A stretch of DNA of 64,000 nucleotides from Tachypleus tridentatus (lineage: Eukaryota > Arthropoda > Merostomata > Xiphosura > Limulidae): assembly GCF_004210375.1 (NCBI RefSeq), contig NC_134835.1:71516447-71580446 (forward strand), given 5' to 3'. Made by a program: the position numbers and the translations under genes. Below, one piece after another: positions 9,151-22,087 of this stretch (position 1 is the first letter of the stretch; each line of letters begins with the position of its first letter). Under the pieces are notes generated by a model. It had not been told where the DNA came from. It was given only the letters and a program-made list of their open reading frames with translations, and did no database searches.

Positions 9151-11362
9151 CTTCAAGTGAGGTTCTCGTCATCATAAGCGAAACCAGTTTAGTACATTAA
9201 GTAAGGAAAGAATTTTCAGTAGTTGGAAACCTTAAAAAAAAAGGTTGAAATTGTAATATTCTACCGTTAGGCTTCAGGTGGAAGGTTTAAACTATCATAC
9301 AGTTTAATTCATTTACTTTGTTGTTTTATCATGAACTGTTATCTCCCATGATTTAAGTATTTTGTATTAAACATATATTTAAAAAAATATATAAACATGT
9401 TAGTGCCGTCCTGAACCTTCAATGACAAAAAGTATTTTACAAAAACCTCTATTTTGATTTTATTTATTAACGTTATTGATTTCCCACACTTAAGGTTGAA
9501 ATATATCTAACGATTTCTTCACTGGTATCATTTTGAAAGTCAAATAAAGTCGGCTAATTCAAATAATAAACGAATCTTTCGTTGTATTTTAGAAGTATTT
9601 GTTTTTGTTTCTGAGATAAATATTTGTACGGAAATTTATCAGATTAAAACATACACACAATATTAATAAGTATAAGCTCATTAAATAATATTTACAATTC
9701 ACAGCAGAAATGTTCGTACATTTATTCTCAGTTAGACGAGATACCATACACAATTTAATTACTGTTCGAAATTGTCAGGCCTCCAGCCTTTGCTACCTCA
9801 GAAGCTAATCTACTTGAAACCTGTCTGCTGTACCATTTAAAGATTTTACTGCACTTATGTTAACATTGCACTATAGATCACTCTAACGTGTAAAAATTTA
9901 GGAAATAAAAATACGCAGAAAAAATCTTTTTTCTAGGCTTTGAACTTTTCCAGAGGAATTTGAGTATATTATTTCAAAAGAAATAAATTACAGAATTATC
10001 TAAAGTTGTTCCAATAACGGTGTTCAAGATGGTCAAAGAACAGTGATATATAGTGAAGTGGATGTTTTATTGAAATCTCTGTAACGAAAACTAAAATGAA
10101 CCATTTGTAAGTTGACTGAGCATCTTTTTTGTTAATAAGCAGTTTTTATGTGGACACTATATTTGTCATTCGCATTAATTACGATCTTAGAGAAATTTAA
10201 ATAGACGACCACGTCAAACTCGAAAAAAGTATTGAAACATACAATATTTGATTGTCACCTTTGAACTTAACATTCACGCATATTTGTAGCTCTCTTGTGA
10301 TAAGGCCACAATAATCTTGTGAGAAGCAAAGATATATAAAGTGATATTTAACACTAATATTTTTCATGTTCATAACAAACAAAAGTCATACGAAGTGTAA
10401 GAGTAAAACGTATTTAACAATATCTAAATTGATTCAGAAGTTCGAAGACTTTAAAAAGAAAGGATAGAAATATGGTTTTATGATTGTATTCTGTTTTAAT
10501 ATCAGAAAAATATAGTGTGAAGGATATTCGAACTTAAAATAGGGTCTTATTTCGTAGTTGGGTAAGTTGTTTCAAAAAGCCTATACAATACTTCCCTTTT
10601 CTCTTAACGAATAGAGTCTACACCTGTTATTCAGATAGCTACAAATAACAAACAGTTTTTATGATAACATCAGAAAAATAATTCTTTCCTCGTTATCGTT
10701 TTAGTTTTATCTTGTTCTTCAGGAAAAAATAATAAATGCTTGTCATTTTAAAATCGTGCTATGTTTGGGCTATTAGTATATTAATGATACTAGCATAAAA
10801 ACCTAAACATTTGAAACAAAGACTGTTTTGAAAACTCATAACTTACTGTATTTATAATACTTTCATCTTTTAGTACTTTATGTCAGAATTTATAATAACA
10901 AAAAATCACAAGTTGATTGTCAACGACATTTCTTATAGAAGACTGAATTTAGAAGTAAAATTTGAAGTAACGTCAACGAGATACCCTTCACTTTTCTTCA
11001 AATCAAAATAAATAACTCGATAACTAAATTATGCTACTCACCGAAAGGCGGTAAGAAGAAAGACTAAAATTAATATACTTGAATTATAATTTAAGATGTG
11101 AGTTTTACTATGTAGTGAGCCGTAACTAGATATCAGTGTTTAAATGTTTTGTTTTTTTATATTTTTTGAAAGTGATTTTTTCAGCATACACTTTTCGGTG
11201 CTGAGAATGCTAAATATCTACTGAACATTTTAACCTGCTTTAAAAATATACCTACAAAAACTAAGATAAATTATTACATTAACAGGTAGGATCCAATAAA
11301 ATTAACAAACATAAAACACATCTTAACATCATTAATCTATACCAATACATTTTGGTTTGAAT
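9151..11362. other. Unannotated AT-rich sequence
   Basis: About 2.2 kb with no recognised gene, RNA or repeat. The longest frame (61 codons at 10197-10382, minus) shows no family feature and is not called. Confidence 0.6.
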
Positions 11363-11636
11363 TGTTTGTTTTTTTTTAATTTCGCGCAAAGCTACACGAG
11401 GGCTGTCTGCGCTAGTCGTCCCTAATTTAGCTGTGTAAGACTAGAGGGAAGGCAGGTAGTCATCACCACCCACCGCCAACTCTTGGGTTACTCTTTTACC
11501 AACGAATAGTGGGATTGACCGCACATTATAACGCCCCCACGGCTGAAAGAGAGAGCATGTTTGGTATGATGGGAATTCGAACCAGGGTCCCTCAGATTAC
11601 GAATTGATGCCTTAACTACCTTGCCAGGCCGGGCTC
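11363..11636 (-). mobile_element. SINE-A, full length
   Basis: Reverse-strand copy. Tail TTTAATTTCGCGCAAAGC on the left, then CCGTCCCTAATTTAG, GACTAGAGGGAAGGCAG, CAACTCTTGGG, AACGAATAGTGGGATTGACC and the head GCCAGGCCGGGCT on the right. Confidence 0.85.
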
Positions 11637-12518
11637 AATTCGAATTTATAAATTTTATAAAATGAATTATTGGTACGACAGGTGATAAAAAATATGTGAG
11701 ATTTAAAGATACAAAAAGCTTATTTCTTGTCCTCTCCAAGTGTAATAAGCCCTAGAACATTTCAGAAAGATCTTCTACATTTCTAAAAACATTTCAAAAA
11801 TAGACAGACGCCTGGTCCATTACATTAGCAACAACTGAACAACTTCATAACTAAAACAACGAGCTCTAGAACACTGAATAGTATAATTTATTCATCTGCA
11901 CTAACGTCATAGAGTTCAACGAATAAATAACGTACAGTTGCTCATTAGCTAGATTTTAACTTTTTCAGAAATCTGCTCAATGAGCTATCAACCTCTTAGG
12001 CCGCTAATAACGCAACCTGTTAGTTTGGTGTTCGTGTTTAAAGAAAAATGAACAAAATGCACGTTCTGTATTCTTGGTGATGTAAAAATATGAAAAGCAT
12101 ATCTTAATTTGTGTAGTTCGTGGCGGTATATCATCAGAACTTCAGAACACAGCAACAGCTGTAATAATGATTATTATGTCATTATGCAATGAATTTAACA
12201 GAACCACAGATCCGCAGAAAAATGCATTTAAGGAAGCGCTGAAAGAAGATTAAAAGCCAGAAAATTAAATAAAACAAAAGTAACTTCAATTTAGTGTAAA
12301 TGGCTGCTTAGATATTTATATGTAACAATGAAAACGGTCGAGCGATTTATGCAATATATTGAGTGTTCTTTTGAATATACCATAACCATTTCAAAAATAC
12401 ACTGAATCTAAAAGAAGCGCTGTCTTACTTTAATTGCTAAAGGCATATAAAATACAGTGTGTTTCTGTACTCGTATGAACGGAACAAACATTTGCAAAGC
12501 TTATAGGCTAACAGTTGA
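11637..12518. other. Unannotated AT-rich sequence
   Basis: No gene, RNA or repeat recognised on either strand. Confidence 0.6.
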
Positions 12519-12763
12519 GTTTGTTTTAAATTTCGCGCAAAGCCGTCCCATATTTAACAGTATAAGACTAGAGAGAAGGCAGCTAATTATCACAACCCAC
12601 CGCCAACTCTTGGGCTACTCTTTGACCAAGGAATAATGGGATTGATCGCATATTATAACGCCCTCAGGGCTGAGAGAGCGAGCATGTTTGGTGTGACGGG
12701 AATCCGAACCCGCAATCCTCAGATTTCGAGTCGAGTGCTTTAACCACCTGGCCATGGCGGGCT
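12519..12763 (-). mobile_element. SINE-A, small deletion in tail
   Basis: Reverse-strand copy in which CGCGCAAAG joins directly to CCGTCCCATATTTAACAG, losing the CTACACGAGGGCTATC segment. The head is intact (CACCTGGCCATGGCGGGC). Flanks ATAGGCTAACAG and ATAAGTAACAG may be a decayed target duplication. Confidence 0.8.
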
Positions 12764-15700
12764 TTATAAGTAACAGAGCCTCACTGTTAAACAAATTTCC
12801 TCAAAAAAAAAATTTTTTTCACTTGATAACAGGTTTTTTTTGTAACATTGGTTATTGAGTTTTTAAACAGGATTTTTTTCTATTAGTAATCAACTATTTC
12901 CCACTGATAGATAGTTTTATATTTCTGCAACTAAAATACAAATATTTTTTTCTCCGTGAAAAACTATCATTAATACTTGTCTGCCACGGCAGGTTTTTTC
13001 TTCTTCTTTCCAGCGAATTTCCTTAATATTTTAAATATATTTATATTTTTAGAAACGCAAAAAGCAGTATTTACAAGATTCTTAATTATTTTTATTTACT
13101 TCTTAATCAAAATTTATACACACATACATTTCAATTTCGTTCCAAAATCTCAAGTTTAACCATCATGTAATAGAACCAACAAAATTTGGAAGAGTCGTCT
13201 TAGACAGCACTTTCAGGTGTGGAACATTAAACACACTGTCAGAGAAGCTCCTTGACTGGTGGTTATTCTTTTCTGTTTCTTACTTCCTTCTCCTCTTCAG
13301 TTCTGAAAAGAAAAGAAATAGTTCTACATCTCTCTTTGAGATACAAATGTCGAATTTTAAATGCGCGCAGGAAAGGAAAACAAATATAAATCACATAAAT
13401 CTGAAACAGAATAGTTGTATTTAAATTAACGTTGTTTTTTAGTATCTATTTCTAGAAACTAGAAAGCTAAAATGAATGAAATTATACGCAATCTCGCCAT
13501 TAACAAAAAAAAACACAATAAAACAACATGTTAAATTGGACTGAAAGCTAATAGTTATATGTTTTATCTCAAGTTGCTTATGAGTAAAATATACTCGCAT
13601 TGTTGTTTCTAGTTCCTGCCAATAAAGTTTTCCATGGAAAGCAATTTGTATACATCACGAATTTCCCTTGCCAAAGTTGAGTATAAGAACTCAGCTATAA
13701 GTTGTCAGCTATCTTATCCATTCATCTCATAAAATTTAGACAAAGCTTGTAATGTCTTGTTTGCTCTGCCGTTACACAATATAACTGTTTTCTACCACGG
13801 CAACTACTCATACAGTTCCATCGACGAGCTTCAGTAATAGAGTTAGGTTTAACAAGTATAGCAGAAATATCCAATGTTTTCGACAACGTCCGTGAGTAAG
13901 CTGTTTGTAAAGCAGAATCATTAAGTTTAGCGGATTTACTTTACGTGCAGACAAGTACAGCAGTTGTAGACGCGCCACTAACTTAATGATGATGAGTTTC
14001 TGTCTGCTGAACAGGATGACTCCAGCGATTTTCTCTGATCGAAAGACTTTACACACAAATATAGTATGTTCATATAAATACACTTCGCTCTTTTCTAAAA
14101 TTGTAGTTAATGATATCAAATTAGTCATAGCTTTCGAAAAGAAAACGTTAGTTTGAAAAATATAATAATATAAGACTCCGTCTTTAGGTTTTAAACTTGC
14201 TTCATCTGTGTTACAAAACTTGTTAGAGAACTCTAAGTTTGTCATTTCAATTTGTTTGTTTGTGTTAGAATTTCGTGCAAAGATACGTAAAAATTATCTC
14301 AGTATTTTGGTCTAAATGAGTAGATAGAAGGTACCAATTTTATTTTTCTATTCGCCATTCTTGTACCTCATCCGAACTGCGGAGCGCGTGTCAGAGGCAA
14401 CTTTTCGCAAACCATGAATCCTAAAATTCACAGGTTGATCACGCTCACCAGTAGATTAACTCATGCGCATCTATAGTTTGAATTTCTTTACTTTACTTCT
14501 CACTAACGCTTGGTGTTAAAAAGCCAGGACTGTGTTGTAGATTCACAACAACAGATTTATTGGTAAACTTGTTCCATTGAGTTCTGCCCTTAATAAACTT
14601 TCAAACTGTGAGGCAACTTATATATCTTACACTTTAAAGAGAGGCATTTGCAGTTACGATGAAAATATCAGCTATTAGTTATTGTTGTTACTTCTTTAAA
14701 AGTCAACTATATATAGAGAGAAATTTTACATATACATGTATATATTGGCTCTGTAGTAGAGATTTAGTTTATCTAGTTGGGTAAAGAGTGACAATTAGTG
14801 CCTTAGCAGCGGTGAATGATAAAATGCTAATGACTGGCTTGAAAAACTTTGTCATAAGACTATGGGCCAGTACTTGGAACGATAAGGTGTTTTTAACTGA
14901 AAAGTAAGTTACTTATTATATTAATAACTGAATAATAAGGATCAGTTAGTAAATCTAAAGCAACCTTAAACCAGGTAATTTGCACATAAATCACAAGATC
15001 ACTTGGCAGTGTATTGTAGATCGTAGATACATTGATTTTTCAGTCTTATCTCCAAGTAGAGTGAGCTGCAAAAAATAGCGAATAAATCTTAACGACTGTG
15101 TGTGTAATTAGTCAGTGAAGGAGACACACTGTTTGACACACTATGAAAGAAGTACTAAAAACAAATTAAAATTAATAGGATTGGATGAGCAAAGTTTATA
15201 TAGTGACTTGTAGTTTCTAATTACTGTTGTAATTAATTTAAGCCTATAATGATATAACCTTTCCCAGGTTCAGTAATTGTGGATGAACTAACCTAGCTCT
15301 TAATTTTTGAGCCACAATAAAACTGTCGTTATGAGCTACCAAACAAATATCAACTATTTCATACTTCAGCCAGCAAGTTACTTAAGCCTAAGCTGGACCC
15401 TACAAGATGTTAAAGTGAAACTGAGGATACTTATATTGTTCTCCATCGAGGGTTCTCCAGTAAATTAGAAAACCCATCTTCTATAGCTGTCGATGTTCAT
15501 TTGTCAAATTTCTTTTCAATCTCTTGAATGTGAACGATTAGAGAAAAAAAAGAGGACAATGTCTGTGAATGAAAATCAGATATTTTTAGATCATATAGTA
15601 AGTAAGAAATTAACCAAATTATTTCAATTCTTTCTTTCTTTTTCATATTCATTAATCAAAATGCTTTTTTTTTATTTTTTTGTGTTACTTTTTAAACTTA

Positions 15701-17967
15701 TTTGAAATTTTAGTCTCACATGAAATGTTAATAAAAACGAAACATTTTATATGATAAACCAAATCAACTACTACACAATTTTGTATTGTTTAGTTGCACA
15801 CTGAAATGTTTTGAGCATAGAATTTCCGTATGTTTTATCTACTTAACTATATATCAATGGAAGATTATTAAGCTGTATACATATATATTAATTTTTCGTA
15901 AGAAATTTCGCAAGTTTTCACATTTATAAGATACCCCAAACCACATTTAACCTTCTATTCAGATGTTGCTTTCATAACACACTACACAAAGCAATAAATC
16001 TCCAATCAGAATACGAAATATTTTAAGTGAGAAAAACAAAATGTCAACCCCCCTTCAGTTTACTCTTAAAGATATCAGGCAGTTTCTGGCAAGTTTGCTA
16101 CGAGTGTTTTGATGTGGTACTGCTGAAACCATCGCCACAGCTGTTCGATAGACATCCATAACAAAGGAAAACAATTTTATCTGTTGGTTCTATCTCGCTG
16201 CATTGTGGAACACTTTCTTCAAAATGAGTAAAGTAGTTGAAACTTCAACCGGACTAATTTTCAATGTAAAAACGATTAGAAACGGATTTAACAAGCCAAC
16301 TCGTATACCAGACGTCTAGTGAGAAACACTCAGTTCACGGTACGGCACAAAACAGTTAATCTACAATGGTGACTTTAATTGTTAGCGATACATGGACAAG
16401 TATTCCTTTTATAGACAAGTACAACTTAACCCTGCAACCAGATTATATTCATTATGATAAACTCTGGAACCATATCCAATCTCATTATCAAACAAGAAGG
16501 AGAGGTATACGACCGTTGCACAAGTATGATTTGAACAGGTATAAGTATTGATGGATGTATTGGTCTCTAACCTTGATAAACGATGTTATTAATGGAATAT
16601 ATCTTAGACACCACAACCTAGGACACTTGATGATCCACATGCTGATGAAATTGGCTCTGATTTCGGCTTGATGAATTACAATGCCCACTTCTTGTGCTTC
16701 ACACATTCTTTAAAAAAATAAGAAACTGAACGAAGGGAGTTGTCTCTATTTCTGCAAGAGTTCAATCTCACTGCGCATGTATGGGATATTTTTGATAAAG
16801 GTATCACATTTCGTTACTTTACTTTCCTCACTATAGGCGAACTGGAAACAGTTCTTTTTTGAGAGTGTACAAAGTTACCTAAGACACTAAAATGTAGCAT
16901 TGGTATCATCACGCCACACCCTCTTCGTTCATGGTGACCATACCTCATAATTTTATTGAAGTAACTTTCGTGAACTTTAAAAGCGTAAATCTACCTTCAA
17001 CAAATGCTCATTTATATTTGCATATCACATCATATGACGGATTACTAGATACGTAATTTATATGATAAAAATCCGGGGATGTGTTACTGACGTGATTTTA
17101 ATAACAGTGGTTTTTTTTCTTTGTCGTAACGAAAATATTATAAATTCCAATCATACTTTAATTATATTGAGTAACCTGCACTCTAGAAAAATCCATAATT
17201 CACTTTGTATTAATTAAATCAAGTTAATCTGGCATAGGTACAGTGAAGCAAGCTGACACGCCACAAGTACTTGTTCTATGATCTACGGATATTAAAATAC
17301 GCACAGAAAAAAAAAAAAGCAGTTATTGGTAAATGAAATAAGTAGGAAACCAATATGTGTACTGTTATTGTAGGCTATCTAGACACGAGAGAATCGATCC
17401 TCTGGTTTTAACGTTGTAAGACATAGCTTAACAAAGGATAATTTAAACTCTAGTGTAAGGATTGTCCTTGACGTAATTACAATGAAAGATAATATTAAAT
17501 AGAAAATAAATTATGTTTCATTATTTTGATAATTATTTTAATAGCAAATAGTAATTTAGTTCTTACGTTTTCCTATGACGCTTTATTAGTGTGAGCAAAC
17601 GGCCGAGTTTTACGCATTTATATTGTTTTGTGACATAAAAGCTTGAACAATTAGGCATGAAGTATTATTTTTACAAATTTATGTTTATACTATATTTATT
17701 TTAATACTTCGGAAAGTGTGTTTTGTAATCTTATTCGCTGTTTTATTTTATACTTATTCAAATGTTTCTTACTTATTTTATTTTTAAGGGATAACCTGAT
17801 AAATGCCTCCGTTGACTAAATGAGCCATTTTGATTTTATTTAGTCGTAGGAGTGATTACACATTTTTTATCTCATTTCAAGAAATAGGTTCTAACAAGAA
17901 ACCTACATTTTGCTCGTTTATTTACACAAAGGTTATATACATATAGGCGTTCTATAAATTTGAAATG
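12764..17967. other. Unannotated AT-rich sequence, 5.2 kb
   Basis: No gene family, RNA gene or interspersed repeat was recognised. The only long frame is 13808-14245 (minus), listed separately. Homopolymer-rich patches occur near 12805-12850. A host intron or intergenic DNA would look the same. Confidence 0.55.
13808..14245 (-). CDS. Unrecognised ORF, 145 codons, doubtful
   Basis: This is the longest open frame outside the chitin-binding gene and the minisatellite. The translation is hydrophobic and rich in Leu, Lys and Ile (for example LIIIKLVARLQLLYLSARK and HWIFLLYLLNLTLLLKL), with no domain, signal peptide or repeated motif I recognise. Other frames over the same stretch are also partly open. 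It lies within 5 kb of otherwise featureless AT-rich DNA. Chance is the simplest explanation, but it is listed because its length is unusual for such composition. No splice sites or promoter support it. Confidence 0.15.
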   Translation of the reverse strand: MTNLEFSNKFCNTDEASLKPKDGVLYYYIFQTNVFFSKAMTNLISLTTILEKSEVYLYEHTIFVCKVFRSEKIAGVILFSRQKLIIIKLVARLQLLYLSARKVNPLNLMILLYKQLTHGRCRKHWIFLLYLLNLTLLLKLVDGTV

Positions 17968-18038
17968 ATGATCTGTTTGTTTGTTACACAAAGGGCTATC
18001 TGTGCTACACCCACCACGGGTATCGAAACCACTTGGGG
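17968..18038 (-). mobile_element. SINE-B fragment
   Basis: It holds TGTTTGTTTGTTACACAAAG, GGCTATCTGTGCT, CACCCACCACGGGTATCGAA and ACC: the tail and B-box part of a reverse-strand SINE-B. The head half is lost. Confidence 0.6.
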
Positions 18039-19765
18039 GCTTGAAATGATGAGCCAGAGGGAAAGAAACTATTCAACAACTTTCGTCGGACCGATTATAG
18101 AATATAATGTTTTCACTGTCTCAAAGTGTGAGGCACATTTTTACACAAACAGGCAGTGAGTTCTTTAATTCACACTTTGTGCACATTAATTGTTTGGCAA
18201 ATTAAAGACTGAATTTTTTGCATTAAATACTTATAGAAACTGGAATTTTACTCACGATTTCGTTAATTCGAGTTTTACCCTACAAGGCATTGCAAGTTGT
18301 TTCGATGCCTAAAGGATAAATTAGAGTTTTCTATACAGTGCTATTAAAATACTGCTTATCTTGTCTCTACCATAATCGTGATTTCTTTGACACAGACGAA
18401 GTATTGTAAACTGGCAGTATTTAACTTTAAAACTATTGTGTTGTTTAAGATACACATACTTCAGTATTTCTTGTTGCTGTTCATGTGTATTCATGGAATC
18501 TGTTTCAAACTTTTGGCCGCACATGCTGAAGGTAGGGGAATATTTTAATACACTAGTGGATTATTTAAAACTATTTTTACTTTGTCTTGATAGAAGTATT
18601 TTTTCAGTTGTTTTAAGTTTTTATAAAAAATAAATCTATATGTAAATTTGTGTAATGTAATATTATTTGTAGACTTCATATAAACTGGTAGAAAGTATAT
18701 AATATAGTATGCAATAAGCTATATCTAAATACATAGATAGATAGATGTGTGTAAATACGTTAATTTTCAATATATATATAATTTTTGTGATTACTATTAG
18801 CGGATACTGGGCGTATATTTTGCAGTTGAGTACTTAGTTTCATATTCACATATTTTCTTATGTCCAAGTTCAAGTTCCAATAACATTAAACATATTAAAC
18901 ATCTCTAGAATTAGGGTTTACACATACAAAGATTTCGCAGACGGTTACTACCTGTTAAATCTTCTATTTGTTACCAGAGGGTGCTCTACGCCAGGATTAT
19001 ATCGTTTTATAATCGGCAAACAGCCATTTTGTCTTTCCCAATGCTAACTTCACACACATCAGTTTGCGAAAACTCTAATCTAAAGATAATTAAGTTTATA
19101 TCTGTTGGTATCCACAGTATTTTCCTATCATCGATTAATGAAATTCAATTAGCTTTTTATCTAATCTGCAATAACCAAAAAACAGAAATCTGTAATTGTT
19201 ATCATAATTGTGTTGATTCTAGAAAATAGTTAAAAGTATTACTAATTGTGTTGCATAACAACCCTTCATTTAACACTTTGTGCTACACATCTCAGAGAAA
19301 CATTCGCAAATTATTAGTGAAAATTCTCATTAATTTAACATAACAATAACTTAAACTTGTAAAACTGTATTTCCATTTTCAAGTTTTAAATCTAGTAAAG
19401 TTTATACAATTATGTATTGCTTTGTTCATCACACACCAGAGTAAAGTTAAGCTCACTAAGAGATAAGGATCGAACAGAAAATAAAAAAATTAATACACAA
19501 TAATTTTATTTATATCGTGTTAAAAGATTAAATCATAAATCTTATAAATTATTTTACGTTATATTAATCAAGTCAGCCTTTCTGTACACCTTCTATTCGC
19601 ATTAACAAAAATAAAATGGATTACGCCTTCCATATTATGAGAAGCTTGGGAGTACCTCACGCACGAATTGTGTGTTATAATAAATATCTTACTGGTAATC
19701 TTCGGCTAACTTCATTACTTGTAATCATGAAAAGCAACAAATATGGCGTTACAAAATATGTTAGA
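18039..19765. other. Unannotated AT-rich sequence
   Basis: No gene or repeat recognised. Short frames at 18321-18633 and 18981-19229 overlap on opposite strands or lack any recognisable feature. Confidence 0.6.
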
Positions 19766-19886
19766 GCTGTTTGTTTGCTGTTAAATACAAAGCTACACAA
19801 TGGACTATCTGCCCAGCCCACCATGAGTATGGTAACCCAGTTTTTTAACATTATAAGGCTTAACGTTGATCCACCAAGAGGCATTT
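19766..19886 (-). mobile_element. SINE-B, degraded
   Basis: TGTTTGTTTGCTGTTAAATA, CAAAGCTACACAATGGACTA, CAGCCCACCATGAGTATGG and AACCCAG identify a reverse-strand SINE-B. The head end (TTGATCCACCAAGAGGCA) is divergent. Two overlapping short frames here are repeat artefacts. Confidence 0.6.
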
Positions 19887-21884
19887 GTTAAAAATAGAAA
19901 GAAAGGGGGGGAAAAATGCGTGTATTTGATTAAGGTTATCATATATTTTATTATATGTTTGATCAACACAAATAGAAATTTAAAAGGTGATACAGATATG
20001 TGTATGACGATTATTAAGTGACCCTCAAAGGAAGGTCGAGACAAAAAGCTATTTTGGTAGATTAGTTTCCAAACATAGATTTGTGGCGCTTACTTTCTTT
20101 AATCGTCTGAACAGAGATTTGAGCATCTTTTCATAAATCACACCAACTTGGCCGAAAGCTTACTAGTTAGTTACACACCAACTTACTAGTTACTAGCTTT
20201 TGAATTTGTAAGTCTCATACTCTACCTAAAACTCTACATAAAACAAGATAAAGATAGCACATGTTACACAATATTATATATGATTTCTCTGCACATGTAA
20301 AATGTATATATGGTTTCTCAGCTCTATAATGTCATTTATCCGTGGTTGTCGCAAATTGTATTGATAGAGGTGGCGGGAAGGAAACATGTACACTCATCAG
20401 TGTCTTTGTTGTAATGGTGTCTGCTCAAAATCGCACACACATAAGTTAAGTCAGTTGGGAAAGCTAGTTTGGTGTGATGAGGATAAGATAATATTAATAG
20501 AAACAGCAGTAGAAATACCACTAAGGCAACATCACCGCCCCCCCCCCCCCCCCCGCATATAGGAATGTGAGCCAATCAGTGGTTTATTTATGTTTTAAGC
20601 CAATCAGAAATAAATATTCATAAGCGATTTTTATTTGACCAATCACGGTACACCAACATGAACAGTTTTGAGAAGGGGATTATTTTGGTAGTAAATTGTT
20701 TTTGTTGTTGTTGTTCTGGTGTAAATAGATCAAGTCTTTTATTGGAGATACTTTTTTGTTCTAGTTTGAATGCAAAACACTTTAACGGCCTTCTTTAGCG
20801 TGCTTAATTCCACGAATTCATTCTCATTCACGGACTAGATGTCAATATCGAACAAAACAATATTGCATTTCCATTACTTAATTTTTCGTTTAAATGTTCG
20901 CAGCGACATCTCTAGGAACTGAATTATATAACTATTAAATTCTATTCGCAGCTTGTTTACCACATTTTTAAACATTGTATTTGTGTAACCCACCTCAACC
21001 AGATACGGCTCTTTTACCATAAATATAAAACTCTGTGATATAAGCAGTGGGCTTTGTACAGCAATTATATATATATATGTGAAAATACTCAATTTCTATA
21101 AATACTTGATAAATTTTAGGTTTATTAGTATTCATATCTGAGAATTATCAGTTTTAGCAATTATTAACTTCTTCTTTTACAATATTATTTTGAAATATTA
21201 TCACTAAAATGTATTTTGACTACGGCCGAATAGAAACTAAATGAAATAAATGAAAGATTTGTCCATTCACCTCACATAAGGAATCCTGTTAATATATTTT
21301 AAAACATATTTGTACAATTGTTACGCTTTTAACATAGAATCAAGAAGAAAAAATCAAACTTTGTTACACTTAACTATGCACATAAGTTTGTCGTTAATGT
21401 GATAAGCTAGAATTGGAACTCATCTCAATTTGCTGAACTCTTTCCAAACAAATAGGTTTAATAAATCCGGGTACTTACTTGTAGCCCAATGATCATATAC
21501 TTAAACGAAACTTTTTTATTAATGTCTTCTCTAACAGGAAAGAAACATGCTCGCTCAAGAAAACTGACAAGATATTATACTTGAAAGTTTCTTCAAAATT
21601 AACACTAAAATTATGTTGTACTAAAATCATTCAAAAGTATCGCTACGTATATTTTTATCACATAGAAATAAATTACACAACACGTTGTTGTAACTTAAGA
21701 TATTCAATCAAAGATTTCATATTCACTCTAACAATTTACATGTATGTTAAATTATTTGATCACTCAAACTATTTTATCTTGTAACTATTAGAAAACGCTG
21801 TAATACTTTGTATCTACACTAATGTAACACCGTTAAATTTATATATGCACTAGTGTCGACATTTCACATGCCCTCTTCAATCTA
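19887..21884. other. Unannotated sequence with a poly-C run
   Basis: A C run of about 18 bases lies at roughly 20537-20554 in otherwise AT-rich DNA, and a short TTG repeat sits near 20701-20716. Otherwise nothing recognised. The poly-C tract creates a poly-Gly stretch in a minus-strand frame (20336-20575), which is not a gene. Confidence 0.6.
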
Positions 21885-22087
21885 TTGTCACACCAAACGT
21901 GCTCGCTCTTTCAGCCGTAGGGACGCTATAATGTGACGGTCAATCCCATTGTTTGTTTGTTTTAAACTTGCTCAAAGCTACACAAGGGCTATCTGCGCTA
22001 GCTGTTCCTAATTCAGCAGTGTAAGACTAGAGGGAAGGCAGCTAGTCATCACCACCCACTGCCAACTCTTGGGCTACTCTTTTATCC
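21885..22087. mobile_element. Two SINE-A pieces joined in opposite orientation
   Basis: 21885-21948 is a plus-strand middle piece (CACACCAAACGTGCTCGC to TGACGGTCAATCCCA). At 21949 it joins directly to a minus-strand piece (GTTTGTTTGTTTTAAACTTG to GGGCTACTCTTTTATCC, ending 22087). Neither piece has a tRNA-like head. Confidence 0.75.

Noticed and set aside
20336-20575. Poly-glycine-containing frame
   Set aside because: Caused by the poly-C run at about 20537-20554.
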